The notes beneath the pieces were generated by a model. That model saw nothing but the letters and a program-made list of their open reading frames with translations, searched no databases and was not told the DNA's origin. From UBA1563 sp041671545 (GTDB lineage Bacteria; Bacteroidota; Ignavibacteria; Ignavibacteriales; Ignavibacteriaceae), in assembly GCA_041671545.1 (NCBI GenBank), contig JBAZBI010000001.1, forward strand, positions 434,001 through 498,000: 64,000 nt of DNA, read 5' to 3'. The translations under genes and the position numbers were made by a program. Positions within the stretch are counted from its first letter, which is position 1. Each line of letters begins with the position of its first letter. This document shows, one piece after another, positions 16,674 to 25,472 of this stretch.

Positions 16674-19019
16674 ATGATATTATCGAACTTTCACCTCTTT
16701 AGACGAATTAACGAGTTACAAAATTCTGTTTCTCGTAATTCAGCAGAATTTCCAAACATGCTTTGCGAATTTATTGCCACCGAATTTCAACTTCAGTCGG
16801 CAATTTTATTTAAAGTTAACACTAGTAATCAACTTGTCTTCCAGGGGAAATCGCAATCTGCCAGGAAATCTTTTCTCCCAAATGGACTTTACGAATGTTC
16901 ATATTGCAAAATTCACCAAAGCACTTTTGATAAAGTTTTATTTGATTCCGATGCAAAATGTGAAATTCAATCTACAGATTTTGTGATATATGAAAGTTGT
17001 GTCCTTATCAATACATCATCGCAAAAGTTTGTTCTGAAAATCGCTCAGAAGACCCCCTTTACTCAGGGCGATAGAGAATTTTTGGAGCAATTTGGTGAAT
17101 TTCTAATCCCTTATCTTAGAACAGTTTCCGGTACAATTCCGGAACCTGAATTTAACGTAACAAAAATTGTTGCTGATTTAGCCAATGAGTTCCGTACGCC
17201 GACGAACAGTATCATCGGGTTCGCTTCCCTTTTGAATGACGACAAATTAACTTCCAATCAAGCAGATTATGTTCTCACAATTCGAGATAACGCGCAAAAA
17301 CTTCTTTCGCTCCTAAACGATTTAATTGATTTTGCACGAGTTGATGGCGGTGGAATAACAGAAACTCAAGCTGAAGTAAATCTTAAAACTGTGATTGATG
17401 ATTTCGCTGCACAACAATCGGAAAAATTTAAAACCAACGGATTCTCATTCGTCTCATCGGTTGAGAATGATCTGCCACAAAATATAAAGATCGATAATCA
17501 GAAATTAAAATTGGTTTTTTCAAATTTTTTATCTTATCTGCTTTATCATTCTTCAAACGGAGAAGTTTCGCTTTCGGCAAAACTCGCAGATAAAAACCAT
17601 ATTACTCTCGGCATTTCAAACAAAAACGCTTCAATGCCGGAGAGAAGTTTTCTTCCAAAAGCATTAGACATTACTGCCCAAAAGCAGTTTAGTTTTACTT
17701 CATTAAGTTATTTGCTCGCAAAAAAATATGTTGAATTATTGAACGGTTCGGTAGAAACTCCTTCAAACCGTGAAAGAGCTACTACCATCCGCTTTACTCT
17801 TCCTATTGATGTTGTCCACGATATTGAAACAAAAATTTCAGCACTCCCGAAAGCATCAGATGGCAAAAACAAAGTTCTTGTAATTGAAGATGATTACGCG
17901 ACATCAAAACTTTTAAGTAATTATCTTAACAAATGGGGATATGAACCGGTAATTGTTAATGCCGGATTGAAAGCTCTTGAATATCTTGAACGTGAGCAAG
18001 TTTTAGCGATAATTACCGACATTGTTCTCCCTGACATAAACGGATTGGAACTGCTTAAAAAGATAAGAGAAAACAAGGCGACTAAATTTGTTCCGATAAT
18101 CGTTTGTTCTGTTGAAGCCGAGCAGCAAAAAGCATTTTTAATGGGAGCTGTTGAATATTTTGTTAAACCGATCAAATACAAAGATTTGGTTGAAGTTTTA
18201 ACAAGCTACAAGTTGAAAAAAGATTCGAACATTCTTTGTGTAGATGATGATGTTCCAACATTGAATTTAGTAAAAGAAGCAATCGCATCCGTCGGTTACA
18301 ATCCGGTTGCTCTCTCACAATCTTCAAAAGTGATGGAAACAATCAAGAATATTCAGCTTGATCTTGCGATCATTGATTTAGACATGCCTGAGATCAATGG
18401 ATTTGATTTAATCAAACTTATAAAATCCGATCCAAAGTTTACGAACCTTCCCATTATTATTTATACCGGGAAAGAAAATTTTGAAGAAGATTTGAAAAAG
18501 ATCGACGGCTTGTTTACTGATTTGTTAAGTAAGAGAAGTACAAACATCGAAGACCTCGCAAGCACCGTTAATGCAATGATAAACCGGTACGATGAACCAA
18601 CAACACCGGAAGAAGCGGCGAAACAAACTGATGTACCTAAAATCCTTTTAGTTGAAGATTACAAACACTCACAAATTATTGTAACACGGTTGTTAAAGAA
18701 AAATAATTTCACTTCCGTTGTTGTTTGTGAAAACGGCGCTGAAGCAGTTGATCAAGTTGGAAAGCAACATTTCGATCTTATTCTAATGGATATGCAAATG
18801 CCTGTTATGAACGGATTTGAAGCCACGGAAAAGATCCGCACAATGCCGGAATACAAAGATATTCCAATTATCGCTCTTACCGCTTTCGCAATGAAAGGCG
18901 ACAAGGAGAAATGTTTGGAATCCGGTGCAACCGATTATATCCCCAAACCAATTGACAGTACCGAATTTGTTGAGAAAGTAAGATTTTATACTTCGGATCA
19001 ATTCATTAAAAAACAATAA
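16674..19019 (+). CDS. hybrid sensor protein with degenerate kinase core and three receiver domains
   Basis: A 781-residue cytoplasmic protein. Residues about 20-150 look like a GAF-type sensor. Residues 163-235 resemble the HisKA dimerisation helix, but the H-box reads ANEFRTP where SHELRTP is usual, so the phospho-accepting His is Asn171. The following ATPase region (about 255-380) keeps its secondary-structure pattern but lacks the N box Asn, the DxGxG motif and the GLGL loop. Three intact receivers follow with phospho-Asp at 449 (TDIVLP), 568 (IDLDMP) and 706 (MDMQMP), each with the acidic pair and conserved Lys. It is probably a phosphorelay or signal-integration scaffold rather than a working kinase. 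It stands alone, with no output domain. Confidence 0.8.
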   Translation: MILSNFHLFRRINELQNSVSRNSAEFPNMLCEFIATEFQLQSAILFKVNTSNQLVFQGKSQSARKSFLPNGLYECSYCKIHQSTFDKVLFDSDAKCEIQSTDFVIYESCVLINTSSQKFVLKIAQKTPFTQGDREFLEQFGEFLIPYLRTVSGTIPEPEFNVTKIVADLANEFRTPTNSIIGFASLLNDDKLTSNQADYVLTIRDNAQKLLSLLNDLIDFARVDGGGITETQAEVNLKTVIDDFAAQQSEKFKTNGFSFVSSVENDLPQNIKIDNQKLKLVFSNFLSYLLYHSSNGEVSLSAKLADKNHITLGISNKNASMPERSFLPKALDITAQKQFSFTSLSYLLAKKYVELLNGSVETPSNRERATTIRFTLPIDVVHDIETKISALPKASDGKNKVLVIEDDYATSKLLSNYLNKWGYEPVIVNAGLKALEYLEREQVLAIITDIVLPDINGLELLKKIRENKATKFVPIIVCSVEAEQQKAFLMGAVEYFVKPIKYKDLVEVLTSYKLKKDSNILCVDDDVPTLNLVKEAIASVGYNPVALSQSSKVMETIKNIQLDLAIIDLDMPEINGFDLIKLIKSDPKFTNLPIIIYTGKENFEEDLKKIDGLFTDLLSKRSTNIEDLASTVNAMINRYDEPTTPEEAAKQTDVPKILLVEDYKHSQIIVTRLLKKNNFTSVVVCENGAEAVDQVGKQHFDLILMDMQMPVMNGFEATEKIRTMPEYKDIPIIALTAFAMKGDKEKCLESGATDYIPKPIDSTEFVEKVRFYTSDQFIKKQ

Positions 19020-19131
19020 CACGGCAAGTTTCAAGTAAAAAGAAGAAAGTAAAAAGTCAACTGGATAAATTACGATTATAGGTGACAAGTTATGCAGAAT
19101 ATTAATGATAGAAAGCGGGCGGAGTTAGTAA

Positions 19132-19416
19132 ATGAAATTGTCTTTTGAGTGGCATGAAGAAAAAGCTAAAGAAAATTTCAGAAAGCATAAAATCACTTTT
19201 GAGGAAGCAAAAACGGTTTTCAATGATCCGTTTCTAATGACTTTTCCCGATCCGGAACATTCCGAAAACGAACAAAGATACCTCAATATTGGTAGTTCCT
19301 CAAAGAGACGAGTTTTGGTTATCATCCACACCGAACGAGAAGCAAATATTCGAATTATTAGTTGCCGTAAAGCGACTACAAACGAAAGAAGAGCATATGA
19401 AGAAGGAAATTCCTAA
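19132..19416 (+). CDS. brnT: BrnT family toxin
   Basis: A 94-residue member of the BrnT/DUF497 family, a RelE-fold ribonuclease. The family pattern is clear: FEWHEEKAKENFRKHKITFEEA, then FNDPFL, RYLNIG and RVLVIIHTE, ending IRIISCRKATTNERRAYEE. BrnT toxins cut RNA and stop translation unless bound by the antitoxin encoded just downstream. The 3' end overlaps the next gene by 20 bases, which couples their translation. GGGCGGAG lies before the ATG. Toxin and antitoxin would act in the cytoplasm and usually repress their own promoter. Confidence 0.85.
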   Translation: MKLSFEWHEEKAKENFRKHKITFEEAKTVFNDPFLMTFPDPEHSENEQRYLNIGSSSKRRVLVIIHTEREANIRIISCRKATTNERRAYEEGNS

Positions 19417-19708
19417 ACAATTGGATATAGAGAACAACAATATTCGCCCCGAATATAATTTTTCAAAGATGGCTGGTGGTGTTAGGGGCAAATATTACAA
19501 AGCCTATCGCGCAGGGCATACGGTAAAGATTCATAAAGTAGATGGAACAACTCTTGTTCAGCATTTCAAACTAGAAGATGGGGCAGTAATGCTTGAACCG
19601 GATATACGGAAGTATTTTCCTGATTCGGAAACTGTAAATAAAGCTTTACGTTGTTTAATTCCCTTACTCCCCAAAAAACGTGGGACTGAAGTAAGAGACA
19701 GAGTATAA
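19397..19708 (+). CDS. antitoxin partner of BrnT
   Basis: A 103-residue protein starting at the ATG inside the end of brnT (MKKEIPKQLD). It contains YNFSKMAGGVRGKYYKAYRAG and, near the end, MLEPDIRKYFPDSETVNKALR. This is the pattern of small ribbon-helix-helix-like antitoxins (RGKYYxxYxxG ... PDSExVNxALR) that pair with BrnT or similar toxins. An insertion of about 15 residues separates the two motifs compared with the usual short form. It is expected to neutralise BrnT and to bind its own promoter. Confidence 0.75.
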   Translation: MKKEIPKQLDIENNNIRPEYNFSKMAGGVRGKYYKAYRAGHTVKIHKVDGTTLVQHFKLEDGAVMLEPDIRKYFPDSETVNKALRCLIPLLPKKRGTEVRDRV

Positions 19709-19803
19709 AAATATAGTAGCACCGCAGGATACAACGGATGAAGTTTTAGGGAGAATAAAACTTGCTATGATATCCAGCAAGTTATGTTGCTCAGTAAATT
19801 ATA

Positions 19804-21111
19804 ATGAATCATTTAAACTATTTCGAACCATATCAATCAAAAAGCGTTAGACACGAGGATAATCTTACAAGAGCATTCTTAGTGGTATTACGTCATTCTA
19901 TTTCTTCTTTAATGTTATTTTATGACCAGGCAATTAAAAGTTGTATTGCTACTCAATCAAAAAAAGGCAAAACATTTTCATTACCATTTTTTTGCGAGCT
20001 TGATTATAAAAATCTTACATATCATACACAAAAATCTGACGTTAGCGATATTATAGGTAGTTCTGTTCTATCTATTTTAATCACAGATGAACATTTTGAA
20101 GTGCAAAAAGATATCGAGTTATCAACAAGAGGTGCGCGTTATGATGGGATTATTTCTTTTGGTGACCAACTTAGTTTAATTCTGGAAAACAAACCTAAAT
20201 CCTATAACACATGGGAAGAACAGCTTAGTCCAAACTTAGAGAAATTATCAAAAAAAATTGATTTAATTCCTGTGCATGCAATTACAACTTGGAAAGAAAT
20301 AATAAAAAACCTGAGTACCTTAATATCATCAGAGCAAGTGAGTGGTAGTGAAAAATTAATTATAAGTGATTTCTTAGACTTCGTTGACCAAAATTTCCCT
20401 TTTCTAAATCCATATGATAATCTTAGACAGTGCAAAAGAGACTCATACTTAATAGATCGTAGAATTAAAAATATCTTTTCCGAATTAGCGCTAAATGAGA
20501 ATTGTTTTGGATATCATTCAAGATGGAAAACCTTTTATTTTGAAACCGGTTTTAATGAAATAAGAATGGTTGGTTTAGAAAAATCAATAAAAGATGACAA
20601 TGATTATTCTTTCAGATTATGCCTATATTATGGCGATACAATGAACCAATCAAGAAGCTATTTCCAAAATAATATTCCATTTACTAGTGTAATTAAGTTA
20701 AAAAAGAATGGTTGGGATTATGAATCTAATTTCCACATAAGCTCGATTAATTCTAATTTAATTTGGTTCAATACTAAAACTGAATATGAAAAAGATTATT
20801 ATGATTATTGGTCAAATAATCAAGACAAAATCAGTCAAATGAAAAAACAAGAATTAATTAGTTACTTAACTATTCTCAGAACCAAAAATTTAATATCGAT
20901 TGATAAAGAAAAACAGCAAGATATAGAGAGTGTAATAATAAACACTAACAGAGCTACATTTAATATTTGCCCTGGCTTTGGTTTGTTATTTCCAATAGAT
21001 TCAAATACAGCGGAAGAATTAGATTCTGAAAACAAATTTCTTGAATATTTAAAAGGAAAAATCAAAGAAGGTTTGAGCATATTACATAAGGAAATTTTAT
21101 TTTTAAAGTAA
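19804..21111 (+). CDS. uncharacterised protein with PD-(D/E)XK nuclease-like motif
   Basis: A 435-residue protein I do not recognise as a named family. Near residue 110 it has ELSTRGARYDGII followed by LSLILENKPKS: Asp114 and Glu128-x-Lys130, spaced like motifs II and III of PD-(D/E)XK nucleases, with a helix before and strand context that fits. The rest is aromatic- and charge-rich with no membrane segment. It sits between two toxin-antitoxin loci, which favours a defence or mobile-element role. Possible functions are a restriction-like nuclease or a nuclease-fold sensor. The nuclease reading rests on this one motif and is inference. Confidence 0.55.
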   Translation: MNHLNYFEPYQSKSVRHEDNLTRAFLVVLRHSISSLMLFYDQAIKSCIATQSKKGKTFSLPFFCELDYKNLTYHTQKSDVSDIIGSSVLSILITDEHFEVQKDIELSTRGARYDGIISFGDQLSLILENKPKSYNTWEEQLSPNLEKLSKKIDLIPVHAITTWKEIIKNLSTLISSEQVSGSEKLIISDFLDFVDQNFPFLNPYDNLRQCKRDSYLIDRRIKNIFSELALNENCFGYHSRWKTFYFETGFNEIRMVGLEKSIKDDNDYSFRLCLYYGDTMNQSRSYFQNNIPFTSVIKLKKNGWDYESNFHISSINSNLIWFNTKTEYEKDYYDYWSNNQDKISQMKKQELISYLTILRTKNLISIDKEKQQDIESVIINTNRATFNICPGFGLLFPIDSNTAEELDSENKFLEYLKGKIKEGLSILHKEILFLK

Positions 21112-21210
21112 ACCTCAACATAACACCGTTATATTTCACTACTAATTAAATATTATCGTCTGTAAATATCTCAATCTTTATTTAATTTTGAGAAAAGGAA
21201 ATAAAGTCAA

Positions 21211-21510
21211 ATGAAAAAATATTCCTCTGATGAAATTATTGATATTCTCAAAGGTCATAGAGCATTATTAAAAAAATATAGTGTCATTAGAATCGGATTG
21301 TTTGGTTCGTTCGCAAGAAATGAATCAACTGCAACAAGTGATATAGATTTACTTGTGGATTTTGAAGATAAATCATTCGACAATTTTATGAATTTAGCTG
21401 ATGAATTAGAAAATCTCTTTGGGAGAAAAGTTGATCTGCTGACGCAAAAAGGAATGAGTCCGTACATATTTCCTTTAGTTAAAAATGAAATTCTCTGGTA
21501 TGAAGCATAA
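21211..21510 (+). CDS. mntA: MntA-type nucleotidyltransferase antitoxin
   Basis: A 99-residue minimal nucleotidyltransferase with the family motif GLFGSFARNESTATSDIDLLVDF (GSF followed by SDIDLLV, the two metal-binding Asp). The MntA enzyme AMPylates its partner toxin HepT and so disarms it. Its gene overlaps the start of the hepT reading frame by 11 bases, the usual order. GAGAAAAGGAAAT precedes the start. The protein looks complete. Confidence 0.85.
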   Translation: MKKYSSDEIIDILKGHRALLKKYSVIRIGLFGSFARNESTATSDIDLLVDFEDKSFDNFMNLADELENLFGRKVDLLTQKGMSPYIFPLVKNEILWYEA

Positions 21511-21862
21511 TACAATTTATCTGCAACACATAATAGACGAAATCAATTTCATTACAAATGAAACTAAAAATCTGACCCATGAATCATTTGTACAAAGCTA
21601 AATTTATACAAGAGCTTTTTCTAGAAGTTTAGAGATTATTGGTGAAGCCGTCAAGAATTTATCTCCCGATTTTAAACAAACCCATCCGAATATTGATTGG
21701 AAGAAAATGTCGGTGATGAGAGATAAATTAATTCATCATTATTTTGGAATTGATTTTGATCTATTGTGGGATGTAGTTGAGAACAAATTGCCGGAACTTG
21801 TAGATAAAATTAATCTGATTTTAATCGAAAGTGAAGACGATAAAAAACAATCAACGGTGTAG
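21500..21862 (+). pseudogene. hepT: hepT toxin gene interrupted by an in-frame stop
   Basis: Reading from the ATG at 21500 gives MKHNTIYLQHIIDEINFI and continues in a typical HepT helix, but codon 34 (21599-21601) is TAA. The same frame stays open afterwards for about 86 codons and includes RAFSRSLEIIGEAVKNLSP and the active-site region RDKLIHHYFGID (the Rx4-6H motif). A single base change (for example from AAA or GAA) would explain the stop. The toxin is therefore probably inactive in this strain unless the stop is read through or is a sequencing error. The antitoxin gene upstream is intact. Confidence 0.8.
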
Positions 21863-21957
21863 GGCGAGGCGTATTATTCACTCTAATATAAATAAGAATA
21901 TTTAATACCGATACAAAAACTAAGTTTCTACAAATAATTTCAAAGTAGAGTTTTAAA

Positions 21958-23415
21958 ATGATAAGTGAGAATCCCAGAGTCAGATTTGCGCCAAGTCCAA
22001 CCGGTTACTTGCATGTTGGTGGTCTCCGTACTGCGCTTTATAATTATCTTTTCGCAAAAAAAAATAACGGCGCTTTCATTCTTCGCATAGAAGATACCGA
22101 CAGAACCCGACTGGTTGAAGGTGCAGTTGAAAATCTAATTACCACACTAACATGGGCTGGATTAGATTATGACGAAGGTCCGGGGAAAGATTGCGGTTAC
22201 GGTCCTTATGTTCAATCAGAACGTTTAGATATTTATAAAAAATATACCGATGAACTTGTCCAGCAAAAAAAAGCTTACTATTGTTTTTGTACTTCGGATA
22301 GATTAAAAGAATTGCGTGATGACCAACAAAAAACCGGACTTCAATCAAAATATGACAAGCATTGTCTTCATTTAAATGAAAATGAAATTAGTGAAAAGCT
22401 AAAGAGTAACGAGCCGTACGTTATTCGTTTGAATGTTCAACCGGATGAACTCATCCGTATTGACGATATCATTCGCGGCGAAGTTACTTTTAACAGCAAC
22501 GTAGTTGACGATCAAATTTTGTTGAAAAGTGATGGTTATCCAACATACCATCTTGCAAATGTTGTTGATGATCATTTGATGAAAATTACGCACGTAATAC
22601 GCGGTGAAGAGTGGCTCTCATCTACTCCAAAACACATTTTACTTTATCAATTTTTCGGTTGGGAAATTCCAAAGTTTGCCCACCTCCCTCTTTTGTTGAA
22701 TCCTGATAAATCAAAATTGAGTAAGCGCCAAGGCGACGTTGCTGTTGAAGATTACCGCGCAAAAGGTTATTTAAAGGAAGCTCTTGTAAATTTTGTTGCT
22801 CTTCTTGGATGGAGTGCGGGAGACGATAGAGAATTTTATTATCTGAATGAGTTATGCCAATCATTCTCCTTAGAAAGGGTAAACAAAGCCGGAGCGGTTT
22901 TCAATATTGAAAAACTGCAATCGATGAACTTCGCTCATCTCCAAAAGAAAACAGATACAGAACTCTTAAAATTATTGAAAGAAGAACTCCTAGTTTCGGA
23001 ATTCAATGATCAGTTATTATACGACGAAAAATTATTATTGATCATTCAGGCGATGAAAGAGCGGATAAATTTTGTTAAAGAAATTATTCTAAACTCCGGT
23101 TATTTATTTGCGCCTCCACAATCGTATGATCAAGAAGCAGTTAAAAAAAGATGGACAACCGAAAGTCCGCAACTGCTTCATAAATTTGTAGGAACGATTC
23201 AAACAATAGAAAATCCACTAAAAGAAGATTATGAAAATGCTTTGCACAAAGTTGCAGAAGAATCGGGTGTAAAAAATGCAGCTATCATTCATCCGCTACG
23301 TTTAGCGGTTTCGGGTGTTAGCGGTGGTCCCGGTTTGTACGACATCTTTCAAATTCTTGGTAAAGAAGAAACGATTAATCGAATAAATATCGCTTTAGAA
23401 AAAATAAAAGTTTGA
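21958..23415 (+). CDS. gltX: glutamyl-tRNA synthetase
   Basis: A 485-residue class I aminoacyl-tRNA synthetase that charges tRNA-Glu. The HIGH-type motif is PSPTGYLHVGG (residues 11-21) and the KMSKS loop is KLSKRQGD near residue 252. Catalytic and anticodon-binding regions are of normal length. Because glnS is present nearby, a discriminating GluRS that charges only tRNA-Glu is likely, but I cannot prove this from the sequence. GTAGAG before the start is a weak ribosome binding site. Confidence 0.95.
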   Translation: MISENPRVRFAPSPTGYLHVGGLRTALYNYLFAKKNNGAFILRIEDTDRTRLVEGAVENLITTLTWAGLDYDEGPGKDCGYGPYVQSERLDIYKKYTDELVQQKKAYYCFCTSDRLKELRDDQQKTGLQSKYDKHCLHLNENEISEKLKSNEPYVIRLNVQPDELIRIDDIIRGEVTFNSNVVDDQILLKSDGYPTYHLANVVDDHLMKITHVIRGEEWLSSTPKHILLYQFFGWEIPKFAHLPLLLNPDKSKLSKRQGDVAVEDYRAKGYLKEALVNFVALLGWSAGDDREFYYLNELCQSFSLERVNKAGAVFNIEKLQSMNFAHLQKKTDTELLKLLKEELLVSEFNDQLLYDEKLLLIIQAMKERINFVKEIILNSGYLFAPPQSYDQEAVKKRWTTESPQLLHKFVGTIQTIENPLKEDYENALHKVAEESGVKNAAIIHPLRLAVSGVSGGPGLYDIFQILGKEETINRINIALEKIKV

Positions 23416-23623
23416 TTTTCAGCTCGTTTCGACCTATTCATTATTATGAAATGACAAAAAATTCGGTTATTTTAGCACACGGAATTATTTCTACTTATTA
23501 GGATTTGTCTATTATCTACTTTTTCTCCTCCCTTTATTCGTCTCAAGAGAACGCGAGAACTATTCTTCATAGGTTGAAATTTAATTCAAGGCATAATATC
23601 AACCAGATGAAAGTACACACTAC

Positions 23624-25381
23624 ATGACCACTTCCTTTAATGAATTAGGACTCTCCACCGAAATGCTTCAAGCGATAAAGATGAAGGGATTCGAAGAACC
23701 AACAGAAATTCAGAGCAAAATTATTCCCTTAATTCTTCAATCGGAAAACGATTTAATTGGACAAGCGCAAACCGGCACCGGAAAAACCGCTGCCTTTGCA
23801 TTGCCGATCATCGATAAATTAGAAACTAAATCAAGCCATCTCCAGGTTTTAGTGCTCGTTCCAACACGCGAACTTGCAATCCAGGTAGCTGAAGAATTTA
23901 ATTCACTTCGCGGACATAAAAATATTCACGTCGCCCCGATTTATGGCGGTCAATCTTACGATATTCAATTAAGAAGATTGAAAAAAGGAGTGGATGTTAT
24001 TGTCGGAACTCCAGGTAGAGTAATGGATTTATTAAAGCGAAAGATTTTTTCTCTCGGAAAAGTTTCATTCGTGGTTTTAGATGAAGCCGATGAAATGTTA
24101 AATATGGGATTCATAGATGACATTGAAGAAATATTGAGCGGAGCAAATGCAGATCGCAGAACTCTTCTCTTCTCGGCAACCATGCCTGAACGAATTTCAA
24201 ACCTAGCCAAAAAATATATGAGAGAGCGGGTAGTTGTAAAAGCAAAAAACGCCGGACAAACAACAACATTAACTGACCAAATTTATTTTGAGGTGCGTGA
24301 AGCCGACAAATTGGAAGCTCTTTGCCGCATCATTGATACGACGAATGAGTTTTACGGCATCATCTTTTGCAGAACTAAAAATGATGTTGATTACATTACT
24401 TCAAAATTGCATGACCGTGATTACGATACCGAAGGGTTGCACGGAGATATTTCTCAAGCTCAGCGGGAAAAAATCTTAAATAAATTTAAAAAGAAAAAAA
24501 CAAACGTTCTTGTTGCAACGGATGTGGCTGCAAGAGGCTTGGATATTGATGATCTTACGCACGTAATTAATTTTGCGTTGCCTCAAGACCCCGAAGCGTA
24601 TCTTCACAGAATCGGAAGAACCGGAAGAGCCGGAAAAGAAGGAACCGCAATTACATTTGTCTCACCCGAAGAATACAGAAAATTAATGTTCATTAAAAAC
24701 ATTACGAAGACGGAAATTCGTAAAGGACGCATTCCGCAAGTTCATGAAGTAATCAACTTTAAAAAAGAAAAAATTGCGATAGAAATTAAAAATCTTATTA
24801 CTAAAGGTGTGGCTTCAAATTATGTAGTTCTTGCAAAAGATTTACTCGAAAATAATTCTCCCGAAGAAATCACATCAGCGTTGATCCAATATGCATTCCA
24901 AAATTCTCTCGAAGAAGGAAGTTATGCAAATGTTCAAGACTTCTTCGAATCAAAAGGAATGAGCGCTCGTGGAAGACAAGAATCTCGCGGCGGTAGGGGC
25001 GGCAGAGAAGAAAATTCCAGAGACGGAAGAAGAAGAGATGATAGTCGGCGAAGTGAGAGTAAAGGAAGAGATAACAAATTCCGCGAAGGTCGAGGACGCG
25101 AAGAGGGATTTAGAAGCGAAGGAAGAGAACGAGGCGGCAAAGGTCAGGAAAGATTATTTATCGCTGTTGGCAAAAAAGACGGATTGAATCCGAAAAAATT
25201 AGTTGACATGTTAATGCAAAAAACTAATCTCGAATCACGAAGAATTGACGCGGTGCAAGTAATGGACAGTTATTCATTCTTCTCTGTATCACCTCGTGAT
25301 GCTGAAGTAGTACTAGAAAAACTGAATTCAAAAAAGAAGGGCGATCGCTCTGTTGTGGAACGCGCCAAACCTTCAAAATAA
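23624..25381 (+). CDS. deaD: DEAD-box RNA helicase (DeaD/CsdA type)
   Basis: A 585-residue ATP-dependent RNA helicase. It has the Q-motif region (GLSTEMLQAIKMKGFEEPTEIQ), motif I AQTGTGKT (48-55), DEAD at 153-156, SAT, and the C-terminal helicase motifs including HRIGRTGRAGK. After residue 440 comes a disordered Arg/Gly-rich linker (RGGRGGREENSRDGRR). It ends in a DbpA-like RNA-binding domain (LFIAVGKKDGLNPKKLVDML) from about 505. DeaD proteins remodel structured RNA and assist ribosome assembly, notably in the cold. It lies alone between gltX and glnS, followed by a terminator. Confidence 0.93.
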   Translation: MTTSFNELGLSTEMLQAIKMKGFEEPTEIQSKIIPLILQSENDLIGQAQTGTGKTAAFALPIIDKLETKSSHLQVLVLVPTRELAIQVAEEFNSLRGHKNIHVAPIYGGQSYDIQLRRLKKGVDVIVGTPGRVMDLLKRKIFSLGKVSFVVLDEADEMLNMGFIDDIEEILSGANADRRTLLFSATMPERISNLAKKYMRERVVVKAKNAGQTTTLTDQIYFEVREADKLEALCRIIDTTNEFYGIIFCRTKNDVDYITSKLHDRDYDTEGLHGDISQAQREKILNKFKKKKTNVLVATDVAARGLDIDDLTHVINFALPQDPEAYLHRIGRTGRAGKEGTAITFVSPEEYRKLMFIKNITKTEIRKGRIPQVHEVINFKKEKIAIEIKNLITKGVASNYVVLAKDLLENNSPEEITSALIQYAFQNSLEEGSYANVQDFFESKGMSARGRQESRGGRGGREENSRDGRRRDDSRRSESKGRDNKFREGRGREEGFRSEGRERGGKGQERLFIAVGKKDGLNPKKLVDMLMQKTNLESRRIDAVQVMDSYSFFSVSPRDAEVVLEKLNSKKKGDRSVVERAKPSK

Positions 25382-25400
25382 AAATTAATTAATTTTTAGT

Positions 25401-25430
25401 AAGCCCGGACGTTATGTTTCGGGCTTTTTT
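25401..25430 (+). terminator. rho-independent terminator after deaD
   Basis: Stem AAGCCCG / CGGGCTT (25401-25407 with 25420-25426) with a 12-base loop, then a run of T. It lies 20 bases after the deaD stop. Confidence 0.85.
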
Positions 25431-25472
25431 ATTTTAAATTTCTGTAAATTTGTAAAAAAAAATAGAAGACTT

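Noticed and set aside
19709..19803. Possible gene fragment between the antitoxin and the PD-(D/E)XK-like gene
   Set aside because: A short open stretch reads APQDTTDEVLGRIKLAM but has no start, no ribosome binding site and no clear relative.
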